Below are positions 32,845-42,821 of a stretch of 53,577 nt of DNA, in pieces. Position 1 is the first letter of the stretch. Every line of letters starts with the position of its first letter. Source of the DNA: Oscillospiraceae bacterium (GTDB lineage Bacteria; Bacillota; Clostridia; Oscillospirales; Oscillospiraceae); contig JAFUGY010000068.1 of NCBI GenBank assembly GCA_017469115.1, positions 1 through 53,577 of the forward strand. The letters run 5' to 3'. The notes beneath the pieces are model-generated. The model was not told where the DNA came from. It did not search any database and saw only the letters and a program-made list of their open reading frames with translations. Made by a program: the position numbers and the translations under genes.

Positions 32845-34242
32845 ATGGATATGGGTTCTATCAGAAAACAATCAAAGATCGCTCTTCTGCTGCTTTTGTG
32901 CATGTTTTTTTCGGCATGCGGCAGGAAGCAGCAGGCCGAGCATTATGAAGTAGTCGACGGGAAAATCGTCCTTGTAACCGGCGATGAGGAGGACGTGATC
33001 CACACCGGTTACGAAAACGGGCCTGCTCCGGGCGAAGCGTCTGCGGATGCGGGCGTGGAGATCACAGACGGGCTGGCTTTCTCCGATGAGGAATACAACA
33101 GCCTCCAGGAGGGAGATGCGCTGATTGATACGTTGAAAGCCCGCCTCCTGACAGCATGTGATGCCTGCCGGGAAATTTATCTCGCTGCCGACAAGGGGAC
33201 GGCCATGAATGTCACCATTTCGCGGCAGGATATCTTTTCCATGCTCACAGCCATCGCTGCAGCTGGTTACCCCGCCCAGGACAGCGCAGGAGCTTTTAAC
33301 ATGCAGGGATACGAAGCACTGGATGATTTTGCTTCCAAGGCAGCTTACGGGTTGGACGATGTGAACGGAACTTACATCATTGTCTATCCGGACGGGCATC
33401 TCAGCGGCTTTCTGCTCAGCCGCACGACGGGAAGATGGCACCTCTATTCGTCCTCCGCTGCCTGGAATGATGACGGCACAACGAGAATCTATTCCGAAGG
33501 CCGCTATGCCGTCGGGAGTGTGCGCTATACTGCCAAAGGATGGATGATTTACAACCGGGATACGTCGGATTTTGATGAGAACCAGCGGGCAAATACCGAC
33601 GCTTATGTAATGATTCGCGTTCTCCCGATGGACAGCGAGGCGAAGACACTCTGCCAGCGTTACGTTGAGCCTGTGGGATACTTTGAGAACAATCTCTTCC
33701 TGACCGACTGGAATGAGCAGTATTTCAATCCCATTGATTTCAACAGCCTCTATGCCTATATTTTTGCCATGTACAACGGCACGGAGATGCTTTCGTCCTA
33801 CAATGCGAGGTCGTATTATAAAACCGTGGCCGGGACGAAGCTGTATCTTGTTCCGCAGGATATCTTTGAAAACAACGTCGGGGTTTACTTCCGTATTGAT
33901 TCTTCCACGCTGCGGGCGATTTCCGATTATACTTCCCAGCTCAGAGGATATCTTTTCCTCGGGTATGACACGGATTATTATAATGTAACCCCGCGCACGC
34001 CGTTTCCTGAGGTGGTGAGCTATACATACAATGCCAACGGCACCATTACCATGATTGTGGACGCGGTGAACAAATGGTACGGAACGGACCGATCTTTTCG
34101 TCATGAGCTGACGGTTCGGCCGGGCAACGGGACCTCTTTTCAGTATGTTTCGAACCGTCTGATGGAAGCGGACGATTCGATGCTCCCGGCACAGAAGCTG
34201 GCAGAAATGCTGAATGTGGAGCGGGCGAAAACTCCTTATTGA
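32845..34242 (+). CDS. lipoprotein of unknown function
   Basis: 465 residues from ATG 32845 (ATG 32851 also possible; RBS weak). The signal peptide ends in the lipobox FSAC with Cys25, so the protein is lipid-anchored on the outer face of the membrane. An acidic linker follows (EHYEVVDGK, VTGDEEDV). The remainder looks like a globular domain with many Tyr and aromatic residues. The family is not recognised. It is upstream of the TrmH-dprA-topA run, 14 bases before the methyltransferase start, so it could be co-transcribed with it. Confidence 0.75.
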   Translation: MDMGSIRKQSKIALLLLLCMFFSACGRKQQAEHYEVVDGKIVLVTGDEEDVIHTGYENGPAPGEASADAGVEITDGLAFSDEEYNSLQEGDALIDTLKARLLTACDACREIYLAADKGTAMNVTISRQDIFSMLTAIAAAGYPAQDSAGAFNMQGYEALDDFASKAAYGLDDVNGTYIIVYPDGHLSGFLLSRTTGRWHLYSSSAAWNDDGTTRIYSEGRYAVGSVRYTAKGWMIYNRDTSDFDENQRANTDAYVMIRVLPMDSEAKTLCQRYVEPVGYFENNLFLTDWNEQYFNPIDFNSLYAYIFAMYNGTEMLSSYNARSYYKTVAGTKLYLVPQDIFENNVGVYFRIDSSTLRAISDYTSQLRGYLFLGYDTDYYNVTPRTPFPEVVSYTYNANGTITMIVDAVNKWYGTDRSFRHELTVRPGNGTSFQYVSNRLMEADDSMLPAQKLAEMLNVERAKTPY

Positions 34243-34256
34243 TCGGGGAGAAGAAG

Positions 34257-35015
34257 ATGGAAAGAATCACATCGAGAAAGAACAGAATGATTGCCTCGCT
34301 TCGGTTGCTCGGCAGTGATGCGAAAGAGCGTAGAGAACAGGGCTATTATGTTTGCGACGGGCTGAAACTGCTGGAAGAAGCCGTTAATGCCCGGGCGGAG
34401 ATTGCGACTGTCCTTTGGAAGGAACACGGGTCGGAACCGGTGGAAATTCCCGGCGCCCAGCAGTTGATTGCGCCGGAGGATGTTTTTGAAGTCGCCTCGC
34501 CCATGGCAAACAGCCCCGGGCCGGTTTTCACGGTGAAAATTCCGGAGAACCGGGAAGATATCACCCCCCGGAATGCCATCGTGCTGGAGAACGTGCAGGA
34601 TCCTGGCAATGTTGGAACTGTGCTGCGTACGGCAAATGCCCTTGGCATCGGGGCGGTGGTGCTCACCGGGGCCTGCGCCGATCTTTACCACCCAAAAACC
34701 GTACGCGCTACCATGGGAGCGATTTTCCGCCAGAGAGTGGAGCGAATTCCGCTTACTGCTCTCCGGCAGGTGCTTGAAAGCTGGGATCTGCCTCTGGTGG
34801 GGGCGGTGCTCTCGGAAAGAGCGGAAAATATCCTTGCCATGGATCTGACCCATGCGGCGGTAGCTGTGGGGAGTGAAGGCAGCGGGTTGAGCCGGGAACT
34901 GATCAATCTGTGTGCAAAAGAAGTGATTATCCCCATGCAGCCCGACAGCGAATCGCTCAATGCGGCGGTTGCGGCAAGCATTATCATGTGGGAAATGAGA
35001 GGCAGAATGCTATGA
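34257..35015 (+). CDS. TrmH/SpoU-family RNA 2'-O-methyltransferase
   Basis: Transfers a methyl group from SAM to a ribose 2'-OH of rRNA or tRNA. 252 residues. An N-terminal substrate-binding domain precedes the SPOUT knot motifs LENVQDPGNVGTVLRTANALG, AVGSEGSGLS and IPMQPDSESLNAAVAASI. GGGGAG six bases before ATG 34257 fixes the start. The target nucleotide cannot be told from sequence. It overlaps dprA by four bases. Confidence 0.92.
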   Translation: MERITSRKNRMIASLRLLGSDAKERREQGYYVCDGLKLLEEAVNARAEIATVLWKEHGSEPVEIPGAQQLIAPEDVFEVASPMANSPGPVFTVKIPENREDITPRNAIVLENVQDPGNVGTVLRTANALGIGAVVLTGACADLYHPKTVRATMGAIFRQRVERIPLTALRQVLESWDLPLVGAVLSERAENILAMDLTHAAVAVGSEGSGLSRELINLCAKEVIIPMQPDSESLNAAVAASIIMWEMRGRML

Positions 35016-36277
35016 ACTCGTCTGCAATTTATTGGCTATGGCTTTCGTCGCTGGCGGAAGTCAATCTCAATGCAAAGGCTGCTTTGCTGGAGGTGTACGG
35101 CAGTGCGGAGGCCGCATTTTTTGCACCGAAAGGCTCTTTTACCGGAGTAGAGGGTATTACCGCCAGAGATGCCGAGGCCCTGGAGGCGCGGGATCTTACC
35201 GAAGCAAGGCTGATTCCGGAGCGCTGTGAGGAGGAGGGGCTCTCTTTCCTGACGCTGGATGATGCACGCTATCCCAAACGCCTGAAGGAGATCTTCGCCC
35301 CGCCTGTCGTCCTTTATGTCAAGGGAAGGCTTCCGGATCTCGATGCTGAAGTTCCGGTTGCCGTGATCGGCACACGAAAAGCCAGCCCCTACGGAATTAA
35401 AATGGGCAGAAACATGGCATATGAGCTTTCCAAATGCGGGAGTGTTATTGTCTCCGGGCTGACCCAGGGGATTGATGCCGCCGCGGCGGAAGGTGCGCTG
35501 GCGGCCGGCGGAATCTGCGTTGGCGTGCTGGGCACACCGATCAAAGCCCGAAGCGGACTTCCGGCGAGAGTATGCCGGCAGGGCGCGCTGCTTTCGGAGT
35601 ATGCCCCTGGAACGCCTCAGCTGAAAACGTTTTTCCGTGCCAGAAACCGCATCGCTGCCGGGATTTCCGTCGGGGTTGTCGTGGCGGAAGCCCCCGAAAA
35701 AAGCGGGACGCGCCTATTCGTGGCCGAAGCCCTTGAGCAGGGAAAAGAGATCTTTGCCATTCCGGGCAATGCCGACAGCGAAACAGGCCTCGGTACGATT
35801 CGCTTTCTCCGGGAAGGCGCCCAGCTTGTAACCCATGGCTGGGAGGTGGCAGAGGAACTGAATGTTTCTTATCCAAACATACTGAATCCGGAAAGCCGGG
35901 CGAGCTTTCCGCAATTTCCGGATCCGGAACCGATGGAGAAAAAGCCGGCTTTTACAGAGAAAAAAAGCGGAAAAAACAGGAGTGAAACCTCTGAAAAACG
36001 GCCGAAACAGGAAGCTGCTTCCGAAAAATCCAAGAAAAAACGCCTTGACAACGCCCCGCCCCATTGCTATATTGACATATCGGAAAAGCTCTCCGTCCTG
36101 AGTGAAACACAACAACAAGTGGCGCTTGCGGTCCTTTCCGGAGCGTGCAGCGCGGAAGAAATCATCGGGCAGACAGGGCTTGAGGCAAAGGCCGTGCTCT
36201 CTGCACTGACCATGCTTGAAATCCGGGGCGTTACCAGACGGGATGCAGCCGGCAATATTATCATTCGTGAAGAATAA
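35012..36277 (+). CDS. dprA: DNA-processing protein DprA
   Basis: Binds incoming single-stranded DNA and loads RecA during transformation. 421 residues from ATG 35012, overlapping the preceding stop; the frame is open upstream into the methyltransferase gene. The Rossmann core is seen in VAVIGTRKASPYG, IVSGLTQGIDAAA and FAIPGNADSETGLG. A Lys/Glu/Ser-rich linker (about residues 305-350) leads to a C-terminal winged-helix domain. Position before topA is conserved in Firmicutes. Complete, though natural competence itself is not implied. Confidence 0.95.
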   Translation: MNSSAIYWLWLSSLAEVNLNAKAALLEVYGSAEAAFFAPKGSFTGVEGITARDAEALEARDLTEARLIPERCEEEGLSFLTLDDARYPKRLKEIFAPPVVLYVKGRLPDLDAEVPVAVIGTRKASPYGIKMGRNMAYELSKCGSVIVSGLTQGIDAAAAEGALAAGGICVGVLGTPIKARSGLPARVCRQGALLSEYAPGTPQLKTFFRARNRIAAGISVGVVVAEAPEKSGTRLFVAEALEQGKEIFAIPGNADSETGLGTIRFLREGAQLVTHGWEVAEELNVSYPNILNPESRASFPQFPDPEPMEKKPAFTEKKSGKNRSETSEKRPKQEAASEKSKKKRLDNAPPHCYIDISEKLSVLSETQQQVALAVLSGACSAEEIIGQTGLEAKAVLSALTMLEIRGVTRRDAAGNIIIREE

Positions 36278-36294
36278 GTGAGGAATCATTCAAC

Positions 36295-38655
36295 ATGCCT
36301 GAGAAGAATCTTGTGATTGTCGAATCTCCAGCCAAGGCGAAGACGATTGAGAAGTATCTCGGAAGAAATTATAAGGTAAAGGCGTCGATGGGGCATTTGC
36401 GGGACCTTCCGAAAAGTACCCTCGGTGTCGATCTTGACACCTTTGAACCAAAATATATTCCCATGCGGGATAAAACCCAGGTCATCAAAGAACTCAAAGC
36501 AGAGGCAAAGAAGGCCGATACCGTCTTCCTCGCAACGGACCCTGACCGCGAAGGCGAGGCCATTTCCTGGCATCTGAAGGAACTGCTTGCCCTGCCGGAC
36601 GAAAAGGCCAAACGGGTTACCTTCAATGAAATTACGAAAAACGTTGTGACAAACGGAATCCGGAATCCGCGGGATATCGACCAGAATCTGGTAAACGCCC
36701 AGCAGGCACGCCGTGTTCTGGACCGCATCGTCGGTTATCAGCTCTCCCCGATGCTTTGGCACACGGTGAAGTACGGGCTCTCCGCCGGGCGTGTACAGTC
36801 GGTCGCCGTGCGGATGGTGGTTGATCGGGAAAACGAGATTCGCTCTTTTCAGAAAGAGGAATACTGGCATCTGGACGCAGTTTTGAAGCCGACAGAGCGA
36901 CCTGACAGCAAAACCTTTACTGCCCGTTATTTTGCTCCGGAAAACAGTGAAAAAAGGCATACGCTCCGCACAAAAGAAGAAACCGATGCCGTTATTGCGG
37001 CGATATCCAACGCTCCGTTTTCGGTAAAACGTGTGGCGAAAACCCAAAAGCCGAAAAAGCCTTCGCCTCCGTTTCGGACGTCTACCTTGCAGCAGGAGGC
37101 ATCCCGCAGGCTGAATATGACGCCGCGACGTACCATGATGATTGCCCAGCAGCTTTACGAAGGCGTGGAGATCAGCGGGAGGGGCAGTGTCGGCCTCATC
37201 ACCTATATGAGGACGGACTCGCTGCGAATTTCCGAAGAGGCAATTGCGGCGGCACGCACCTATATTTCCAACGTGTACGGGAAGAATTATATCCCCGGGA
37301 AGGCACGGCATTACCAGACCAATGCCGGCGCACAGGATGCCCACGAGGCAATCCGGCCTTCCGATGTCACGCTTACACCGGAAGAAATCCGCGGAGATCT
37401 CACAAGAGAGCAATATATGCTCTATCGGCTGATCTGGCGCCGTTTCACGGCTTCCCAGATGGCCGACGCTGTTTATGATGAAGTGGCAGTGGATGTGGTT
37501 TCCGCCGGATATGTCTTCCAGGCACAGAGCTCCGAAATCGTTTTTAAAGGGTTTACTGCCCTGTATGAAGAAGCAAAGGATGAGGAATCGGACGAGCTTG
37601 CCGGTAAGCTTCCTCCTCTGGAAGAAGGACAGGCGCTTGATTTTGTCAAAGCGGCTCCTGACCAGCAGTTTACGCAGCCACCCCGCCGTTACACGGAGGC
37701 CACCCTTATTCAGGATATGGAAAGAAAAGGGATCGGCCGCCCCTCTACCTATGCAGCCACGGTTGCCACCATTTCTTCTCACGGGTATGTCGCCAAAGAG
37801 GGAAAGTACCTCCAGCCGACGCCGCTTGGAGAAGTGGTCAACGGCTTCTTGCAGGAATACTTCCCGGATATTGTCGATGTTGGCTTTACGAGCAATATGG
37901 AGTCGGATCTTGACAGAATTGAAACCGGCAGTGAAGAGTGGAAGAGTGTGCTGCAGCGGTTTTACGAGGAGTTCAGCCAGGAACGGGTTGCTGCAGAGGC
38001 AAAAACCGAAGGCATGCGCCTGAAAGTGCCGGATGAAGAGACGGATGAGATCTGTGACGTTTGCGGCGCGAAAATGGTCAAAAAACACGGCCGTTTCGGT
38101 GATTTTCTGGGTTGTTCCCGCTTCCCGGACTGTGATTTTACCAAACCCCTTGTCATTGAGATGCCCGGAAAGTGCCCCAAATGCGGAGGCCGCATTCTGA
38201 AGCATACCAATCGCAACAACACCGTCTATTATTCCTGCGAAGAGAACAAACCCCTCTGCTTTTTCCGGACGGAGCAGAAGCCTGATACGGATACCTGCCC
38301 CAGATGCGGCGGAAAAATCCTTGCCCTGACGGATCAGGAAGGCAAAGCCTATTTTGCCTGCGAGAGAAACCAGGTGCGCAAATGCGATTTTATTACGTGG
38401 GATGTTCCTACGAAGGATTTCTGCCCCTCCTGCGGTAAAACCCTGTTCAAGCCGAGCGGGCGCGGAAAGGCCAAAACCTTCTGCGAAAACGAGGAGTGCG
38501 AGAAGTTCGTCCCCCTGGAAGACAGGAGATATCGCAAAAAGCAGCCTTCGGAAGGTGCTGCAGCCGAGAAGGCAAAACCGGCGAAGACTGCAAAGGGGAA
38601 AACTACTTCCCGCACAACAAAATCTTCAAAAACAACAGTGAAGAAGCCGAAATAA
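36295..38655 (+). CDS. topA: DNA topoisomerase I
   Basis: Type IA enzyme relaxing negative supercoils through a single-strand break. 786 residues. Toprim domain at the N-terminus (IVESPAKAKTIEKYLG, ATDPDREGEAISWHL); catalytic Tyr304 in LITYMRTDS. Four C-terminal zinc ribbons start CDVCG, CPKCG, CPRCG and CPSCG, then a Lys/Ala/Thr-rich basic tail of about 45 residues, longer than in many relatives and probably DNA-binding. It follows dprA by 17 bases. Confidence 0.96.
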   Translation: MPEKNLVIVESPAKAKTIEKYLGRNYKVKASMGHLRDLPKSTLGVDLDTFEPKYIPMRDKTQVIKELKAEAKKADTVFLATDPDREGEAISWHLKELLALPDEKAKRVTFNEITKNVVTNGIRNPRDIDQNLVNAQQARRVLDRIVGYQLSPMLWHTVKYGLSAGRVQSVAVRMVVDRENEIRSFQKEEYWHLDAVLKPTERPDSKTFTARYFAPENSEKRHTLRTKEETDAVIAAISNAPFSVKRVAKTQKPKKPSPPFRTSTLQQEASRRLNMTPRRTMMIAQQLYEGVEISGRGSVGLITYMRTDSLRISEEAIAAARTYISNVYGKNYIPGKARHYQTNAGAQDAHEAIRPSDVTLTPEEIRGDLTREQYMLYRLIWRRFTASQMADAVYDEVAVDVVSAGYVFQAQSSEIVFKGFTALYEEAKDEESDELAGKLPPLEEGQALDFVKAAPDQQFTQPPRRYTEATLIQDMERKGIGRPSTYAATVATISSHGYVAKEGKYLQPTPLGEVVNGFLQEYFPDIVDVGFTSNMESDLDRIETGSEEWKSVLQRFYEEFSQERVAAEAKTEGMRLKVPDEETDEICDVCGAKMVKKHGRFGDFLGCSRFPDCDFTKPLVIEMPGKCPKCGGRILKHTNRNNTVYYSCEENKPLCFFRTEQKPDTDTCPRCGGKILALTDQEGKAYFACERNQVRKCDFITWDVPTKDFCPSCGKTLFKPSGRGKAKTFCENEECEKFVPLEDRRYRKKQPSEGAAAEKAKPAKTAKGKTTSRTTKSSKTTVKKPK

Positions 38656-38666
38656 ATCGGCTTCTT
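38641..38666 (+). terminator. hairpin across the topA stop codon
   Basis: Perfect 10-bp stem AAGAAGCCGA / TCGGCTTCTT with the topA stop in the loop region. No T run, so probably attenuates or stabilises rather than terminates. Confidence 0.45.
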
Positions 38667-38700
38667 CCTGATAAGGAACCGTTCCTAAGGAAGGAAAACC

Positions 38701-40029
38701 ATGAATCAGAATTCTCAGGTAACCGTAATCGGGGCAGGCCCGGCAGGGAGTGAATGCGCCTGGCAGCTCGCCAAAAGGGGAATCTCCGTCAAACTCTATG
38801 AGATGAAACCCCATAAAATGACGCCCGCACATGTTTCGCCTCTCTTCGGCGAACTTGTCTGTTCCAATTCTCTCCGGTCGGATGAACTGTCCAACGCAGT
38901 CGGGCTGCTGAAAGCGGAGATGCGTATGATGGATTCTCTCTTTTTGGAGAGTGCAGACAAAAACCGTGTGCCTGCCGGCGGAGCTCTGGCTGTAGACCGG
39001 GAAGGCTTTGCCCGTACCATTACGGAAAAGCTTTCCTCCTGTGACAGGATTGAAGTAATCTCGGAAGAGGTATCCGAAATTCCGGAGGGAGAGGTCGTCA
39101 TTGCAACCGGCCCCCTGAGCAGCGACGCCATTGCAGATAAAATCGGCGCACTTTGCGGCGAAGAAGGCCTTCACTTTTATGATGCCGTGGCACCGATCGT
39201 AACCCTCGAGAGTGTAGACCTCTCCAGCGCCTTCTTTGCATCCCGTTACGACAAGGGAACAAAAGATTATGTTAACTGCCCGATGGATAAGGAGGAGTAT
39301 CTCGCTTTTGTTCAGGAACTTGCAGCGGCGAAAGAGGCGGTTGTGCACGGCTTTGACGACGGTGCCGTTTTTGAAGGCTGCATGCCTGTTGAGGTGATGG
39401 CTCGCCGCGGAATTGATACTCTCCGTTATGGCCCCTTAAAGCCGGTGGGGCTCGTCGATCCGCGCACCGGGAAGGATAATTACGCCGTCGTGCAGCTTCG
39501 GAAGGACAACGCCGAAGGGACGCTCTATAACATCGTCGGGTTTCAGACGCATTTGACGTTTGGTGAGCAAAAACGGGTGTTTTCCATGATTCCGGCTTTG
39601 CGTAACGCAGAGTTTGTGCGGTACGGCGTCATGCATCGGAATACTTTTCTCAACAGCCCGCATCTGCTCGACCGGTATTACCGCCTGAAAAGCTTGCCAC
39701 GGATCAGTTTTGCCGGCCAGATGACCGGCGTCGAGGGGTATGTGGAGTCGGCGGCTTCCGGTATGCTTGTGGGCATCGAGACCGCTGCCCGTGTTCTGGG
39801 GCTTCCGGCAGTTGATTTCCCGCAGGAAACAGCCATCGGAGCATTGGCGCAATATATTTCTGGCGGCAGTATCGGGGAATTTCAGCCGATGAACATCAAT
39901 TTCGGGATTATCACTCCCCTTGGATACCGGGTGAAAGGAAAACGAAATAAAAATGCGGAAATCTCCGCCCGATCCCTCAAATGGATAGAGGAAATGAAAA
40001 AGGAAAGAAAAGGAGAACTGTTTGCATGA
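38701..40029 (+). CDS. trmFO: methylenetetrahydrofolate--tRNA-(uracil-54-C5)-methyltransferase
   Basis: Makes m5U54 in the T-loop of tRNAs using methylene-THF and FADH2. 442 residues: FAD-binding VIGAGPAGSECAWQL at the N-terminus, catalytic-region CSNSLRSDELSNAVGLLK, and C-terminal GQMTGVEGYVESAASG and QPMNINFGI. RBS AAGGAAGG. Standard neighbour of topA in Firmicutes. Its stop overlaps plsX. Confidence 0.96.
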   Translation: MNQNSQVTVIGAGPAGSECAWQLAKRGISVKLYEMKPHKMTPAHVSPLFGELVCSNSLRSDELSNAVGLLKAEMRMMDSLFLESADKNRVPAGGALAVDREGFARTITEKLSSCDRIEVISEEVSEIPEGEVVIATGPLSSDAIADKIGALCGEEGLHFYDAVAPIVTLESVDLSSAFFASRYDKGTKDYVNCPMDKEEYLAFVQELAAAKEAVVHGFDDGAVFEGCMPVEVMARRGIDTLRYGPLKPVGLVDPRTGKDNYAVVQLRKDNAEGTLYNIVGFQTHLTFGEQKRVFSMIPALRNAEFVRYGVMHRNTFLNSPHLLDRYYRLKSLPRISFAGQMTGVEGYVESAASGMLVGIETAARVLGLPAVDFPQETAIGALAQYISGGSIGEFQPMNINFGIITPLGYRVKGKRNKNAEISARSLKWIEEMKKERKGELFA

Positions 40030-41042
40030 AGATCATTATTGATGCGATGAGCGGCGACAATGCACCCCGGGAAATCGTAGCCGGTGCCGTGAAAGCCGCC
40101 GATGAGCTTGGGGTGGAGATTCTTTTTGTCGGAAAAGAACAGGAAGTCAAAGCCTGCCTGGGGACGCGCGCCTCTCAGTTTGAAATCGTCCATACGGAAG
40201 AAATCATCACTATGGAGGATGATCCGAGCACGGCTACCAGGAGGAAGAAAGATTCTTCCATGGCGGTTGCCCTGAAGCTCCTATCGGAAGGGAAAGGCGA
40301 TGCTGTGGTGTCAGCCGGATCCACGGGTGCCTTGCTGACAGGGGCAACACTGACCGTCGGGAGAATCAAGGGCATTCGCCGGGCAGCGCTTGCACCGGTT
40401 TTGCCGGCAGGGGAGCACGGCGTGATGCTGATTGACTGCGGAGCCAATGTGGAGTGCACGGCGGAATATCTGCTCCAGTTTGCGTTTATGGGCAGCTACT
40501 ATGCAAGCAAAATTATGGGCTGCACCAATCCGCGCGTCGGGCTTTTGAATATCGGTACGGAAGATACCAAAGGCGGAGAACTGCAGCACCGTACCTTTGC
40601 CCTTTTGAAAGAAGCAAATGACAAAGGAAGAATCAACTTTATCGGCAACGTCGAAGGGACGACGGTGTTCAGCGGCGATGTGGATGTTGTGGTGTCCGAC
40701 GGGTTTACCGGAAATGTGCTGTTGAAGACCACGGAAGGCGTCATCAAGTTCATGATGAAGTCCCTCAAGGGTGTTTTCTACAAGAGCACGAAAAACAAGT
40801 TGGCTGCAGCTGTTCTCAAAAACGATCTGGGAGCGATGAAAAAGTCCTTTGATCCCAACGAAGTCGGCGGCACAGCCCTGATCGGCATTTCCAAACCGGT
40901 TGTGAAAGCACACGGTTCTTCCAAAGCACCCGCTTTCTTCTCGGCAATCCGTCAGGCGGTGATCTTTGCCCGGAGCGGGATGATAGAGGATATCAAAGCG
41001 AACATCGACTACATGAAGATCAAGGCAGAAAAACCGGAATGA
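40026..41042 (+). CDS. plsX: phosphate acyltransferase PlsX
   Basis: Converts acyl-ACP to acyl-phosphate, the first step of phospholipid synthesis in most Gram-positives. 338 residues from ATG 40026, which overlaps the trmFO stop (ATGA). Family motifs are IIIDAMSGDNAP, VSAGSTGALLTGA and GFTGNVLLKTTEG. The frame continues upstream into trmFO, but that start is not credible. No acpP follows; rnc comes next, with a 4-base overlap. Confidence 0.95.
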   Translation: MKIIIDAMSGDNAPREIVAGAVKAADELGVEILFVGKEQEVKACLGTRASQFEIVHTEEIITMEDDPSTATRRKKDSSMAVALKLLSEGKGDAVVSAGSTGALLTGATLTVGRIKGIRRAALAPVLPAGEHGVMLIDCGANVECTAEYLLQFAFMGSYYASKIMGCTNPRVGLLNIGTEDTKGGELQHRTFALLKEANDKGRINFIGNVEGTTVFSGDVDVVVSDGFTGNVLLKTTEGVIKFMMKSLKGVFYKSTKNKLAAAVLKNDLGAMKKSFDPNEVGGTALIGISKPVVKAHGSSKAPAFFSAIRQAVIFARSGMIEDIKANIDYMKIKAEKPE

Positions 41043-41746
41043 GCAACCAGACTTTTGGGGGGATTCGTTCCCTTTCCGGGCTGGAAGAACAGCTTGGCTA
41101 TACCTTCCGCGACAGAACCCTGCTGGAAACAGCCGTCACACACAGTTCCTATGCCAATGAGAAACATGGAGAGATTCTCTGCTATGAGAGGTTGGAGTTT
41201 TTGGGAGATTCCATTCTCGGCTTCGTAACGGCGGAGTTTCTCTACCGGCATGAGCCGCCGATTCCCGAGGGGCGGATGACGCGCCTGCGCTCGGAGCTTG
41301 TTTGCGAACAGAGCCTTTATACCGTTGCGCTCTCTTTGAATCTGAGCAGTTATATGCGTCTCGGCCGGGGAGAGGAAAACAGCGGAGGAAGGCAGCGCAA
41401 ATCTGTGCTGGCGGATATGGTGGAGGCTATTATTGCGGCGCTTTATCTCGATGCCGGGATGGAGCGGGCGAAAGCTTTTATCATGGAGCATCTGCTCAGC
41501 CATGCGGAGATCGGAGAGGCGCACCATACGCTGGATGCAAAAACAGAGCTGCAGGAGCTCGTCCAGCAGGATGGGGAAGTATCTATCCGCTATGAAGAAG
41601 TCTCTGAATCGGGCCCTGACCATAACAAGACCTTTACCTTCCGGGTGGTGATCAACGGCATCCCGGCAGGAGAAGGCAGCGGAAGATCCAAAAAAGAAGC
41701 GGAGCAGGCCGCAGCGGCCAAAGCGCTGGAGGAGCTGAAAGCGTGA
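41039..41746 (+). CDS. rnc: ribonuclease III
   Basis: Cleaves double-stranded RNA during rRNA maturation and mRNA turnover. 235 residues: RNase III signature YERLEFLGDSILGF with the catalytic acidic residues, a second Glu/Asp set at DMVEAIIAALYLDAG, and a C-terminal dsRNA-binding domain (LDAKTELQELVQ to AAAAKALEELKA). The start overlaps the plsX stop and its own stop overlaps the next gene. Confidence 0.96.
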   Translation: MSNQTFGGIRSLSGLEEQLGYTFRDRTLLETAVTHSSYANEKHGEILCYERLEFLGDSILGFVTAEFLYRHEPPIPEGRMTRLRSELVCEQSLYTVALSLNLSSYMRLGRGEENSGGRQRKSVLADMVEAIIAALYLDAGMERAKAFIMEHLLSHAEIGEAHHTLDAKTELQELVQQDGEVSIRYEEVSESGPDHNKTFTFRVVINGIPAGEGSGRSKKEAEQAAAAKALEELKA

Positions 41747-42756
41747 GCGCGCGCTCCAGCATTATCCCGGTGTTTGTGCCCCATTGGGGATGCCCTCATG
41801 CCTGTGTTTTCTGCAATCAGCGGCGCATATCCGGGGTAAAAACGCCTGCAACACAGGAAACGGTGAGAACCGAAGTGGAAAAAGCCGCGGCATTGCTTTC
41901 ATATGGGTCAAAACCTGAACTTGCCTTTTACGGCGGAAGTTTCACAGCCATTCCGACAGAGCAGCAGGTTGCTCTCCTCACCGCCGCAATGCAATACATG
42001 GATGTTGGGATGATTGCCTCCATTCGTCTCTCCACCCGCCCGGACGCGATTACGCCGGAGATCCTGACAAGGCTGCACAATTATGGAGTGAGAACCATTG
42101 AACTCGGGGCGCAGTCCATGTGCGAGGAGGTTTTGCGTCAATCCCAACGCGGCCATACTGCAGAAGATGTGAAAAATGCTTCCCGGCTGATCAAAGCTTC
42201 CGGGTTTACGCTTATTCTTCAAATGATGACGGGGCTCCCGGGTGACTCTTTGGAACGCAGCATCAAAACCGCTGAAGAAATCATTTCTTTACAGCCGGAC
42301 GGTGTGCGGATCTATCCCACGGTAATCGTCCGGGATACAGAGCTTTACGATCTCTGGCAGACAGGGAAATATCGGGAACATACCGTGGAAGATGCGGTCG
42401 CTTTCGGTGCCGTCCTTTTGCCGATGTTTGAGCGGTCTCAAATCCCGGTCATTCGGTTCGGCCTCAATCCCACGGAGGAGCTTTCGGCCGGTGCTGCTGT
42501 AGCAGGAGCTTATCATCCGGCACTCGGGGAGCTCGTGCGCAGCCGTATTCTTCGCAACCGGGCAGAAGAAATGCTGCAAGGGTTTGCCGCCGGGAGCCGG
42601 GTTACTATTTTCGTGAACCCGAGGCAACTCTCTCAGATGACAGGCCAACATCGCTGTAATCCGGAATATTTGCAGAGCATGTTTTCGCTTGCGTCTCTTC
42701 AGATCAGGACAGATCCTTCCCTGACAGAGGGATGTATACGCATTGAAAAAGAATAA
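41743..42756 (+). CDS. radical SAM protein, Elp3-like
   Basis: 337 residues from GTG 41743 (4-base overlap with rnc). The iron-sulfur motif CPHACVFC has Cys17, 21 and 24, the CxxxCxxC of radical SAM enzymes. FYGGSFTAIP, RLSTRPDAI and IELGAQSMCEEVL match the Elp3/YhcC-like core. It lacks the C-terminal acetyltransferase of true Elp3. A gene of this type commonly lies between rnc and smc in Clostridia; here the operon stops after it. Substrate probably RNA, not established. Confidence 0.88.
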   Translation: MSARSSIIPVFVPHWGCPHACVFCNQRRISGVKTPATQETVRTEVEKAAALLSYGSKPELAFYGGSFTAIPTEQQVALLTAAMQYMDVGMIASIRLSTRPDAITPEILTRLHNYGVRTIELGAQSMCEEVLRQSQRGHTAEDVKNASRLIKASGFTLILQMMTGLPGDSLERSIKTAEEIISLQPDGVRIYPTVIVRDTELYDLWQTGKYREHTVEDAVAFGAVLLPMFERSQIPVIRFGLNPTEELSAGAAVAGAYHPALGELVRSRILRNRAEEMLQGFAAGSRVTIFVNPRQLSQMTGQHRCNPEYLQSMFSLASLQIRTDPSLTEGCIRIEKE

Positions 42757-42760
42757 AAAG

Positions 42761-42796
42761 GAAGAACCGGGAGAGCTCACGTTCTCCCGGTTCTTC
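42761..42796. terminator. bidirectional terminator
   Basis: Perfect 14-bp stem (42761-42774 with 42783-42796) between the convergent radical SAM and LysM genes. Confidence 0.85.
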
Positions 42797-42821
42797 TGTC
42801 AGGCGTAATCAAGGATACTTT

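Noticed and set aside
36286-38205. 639-codon minus-strand frame
   Set aside because: Antisense of topA; shadow frame.
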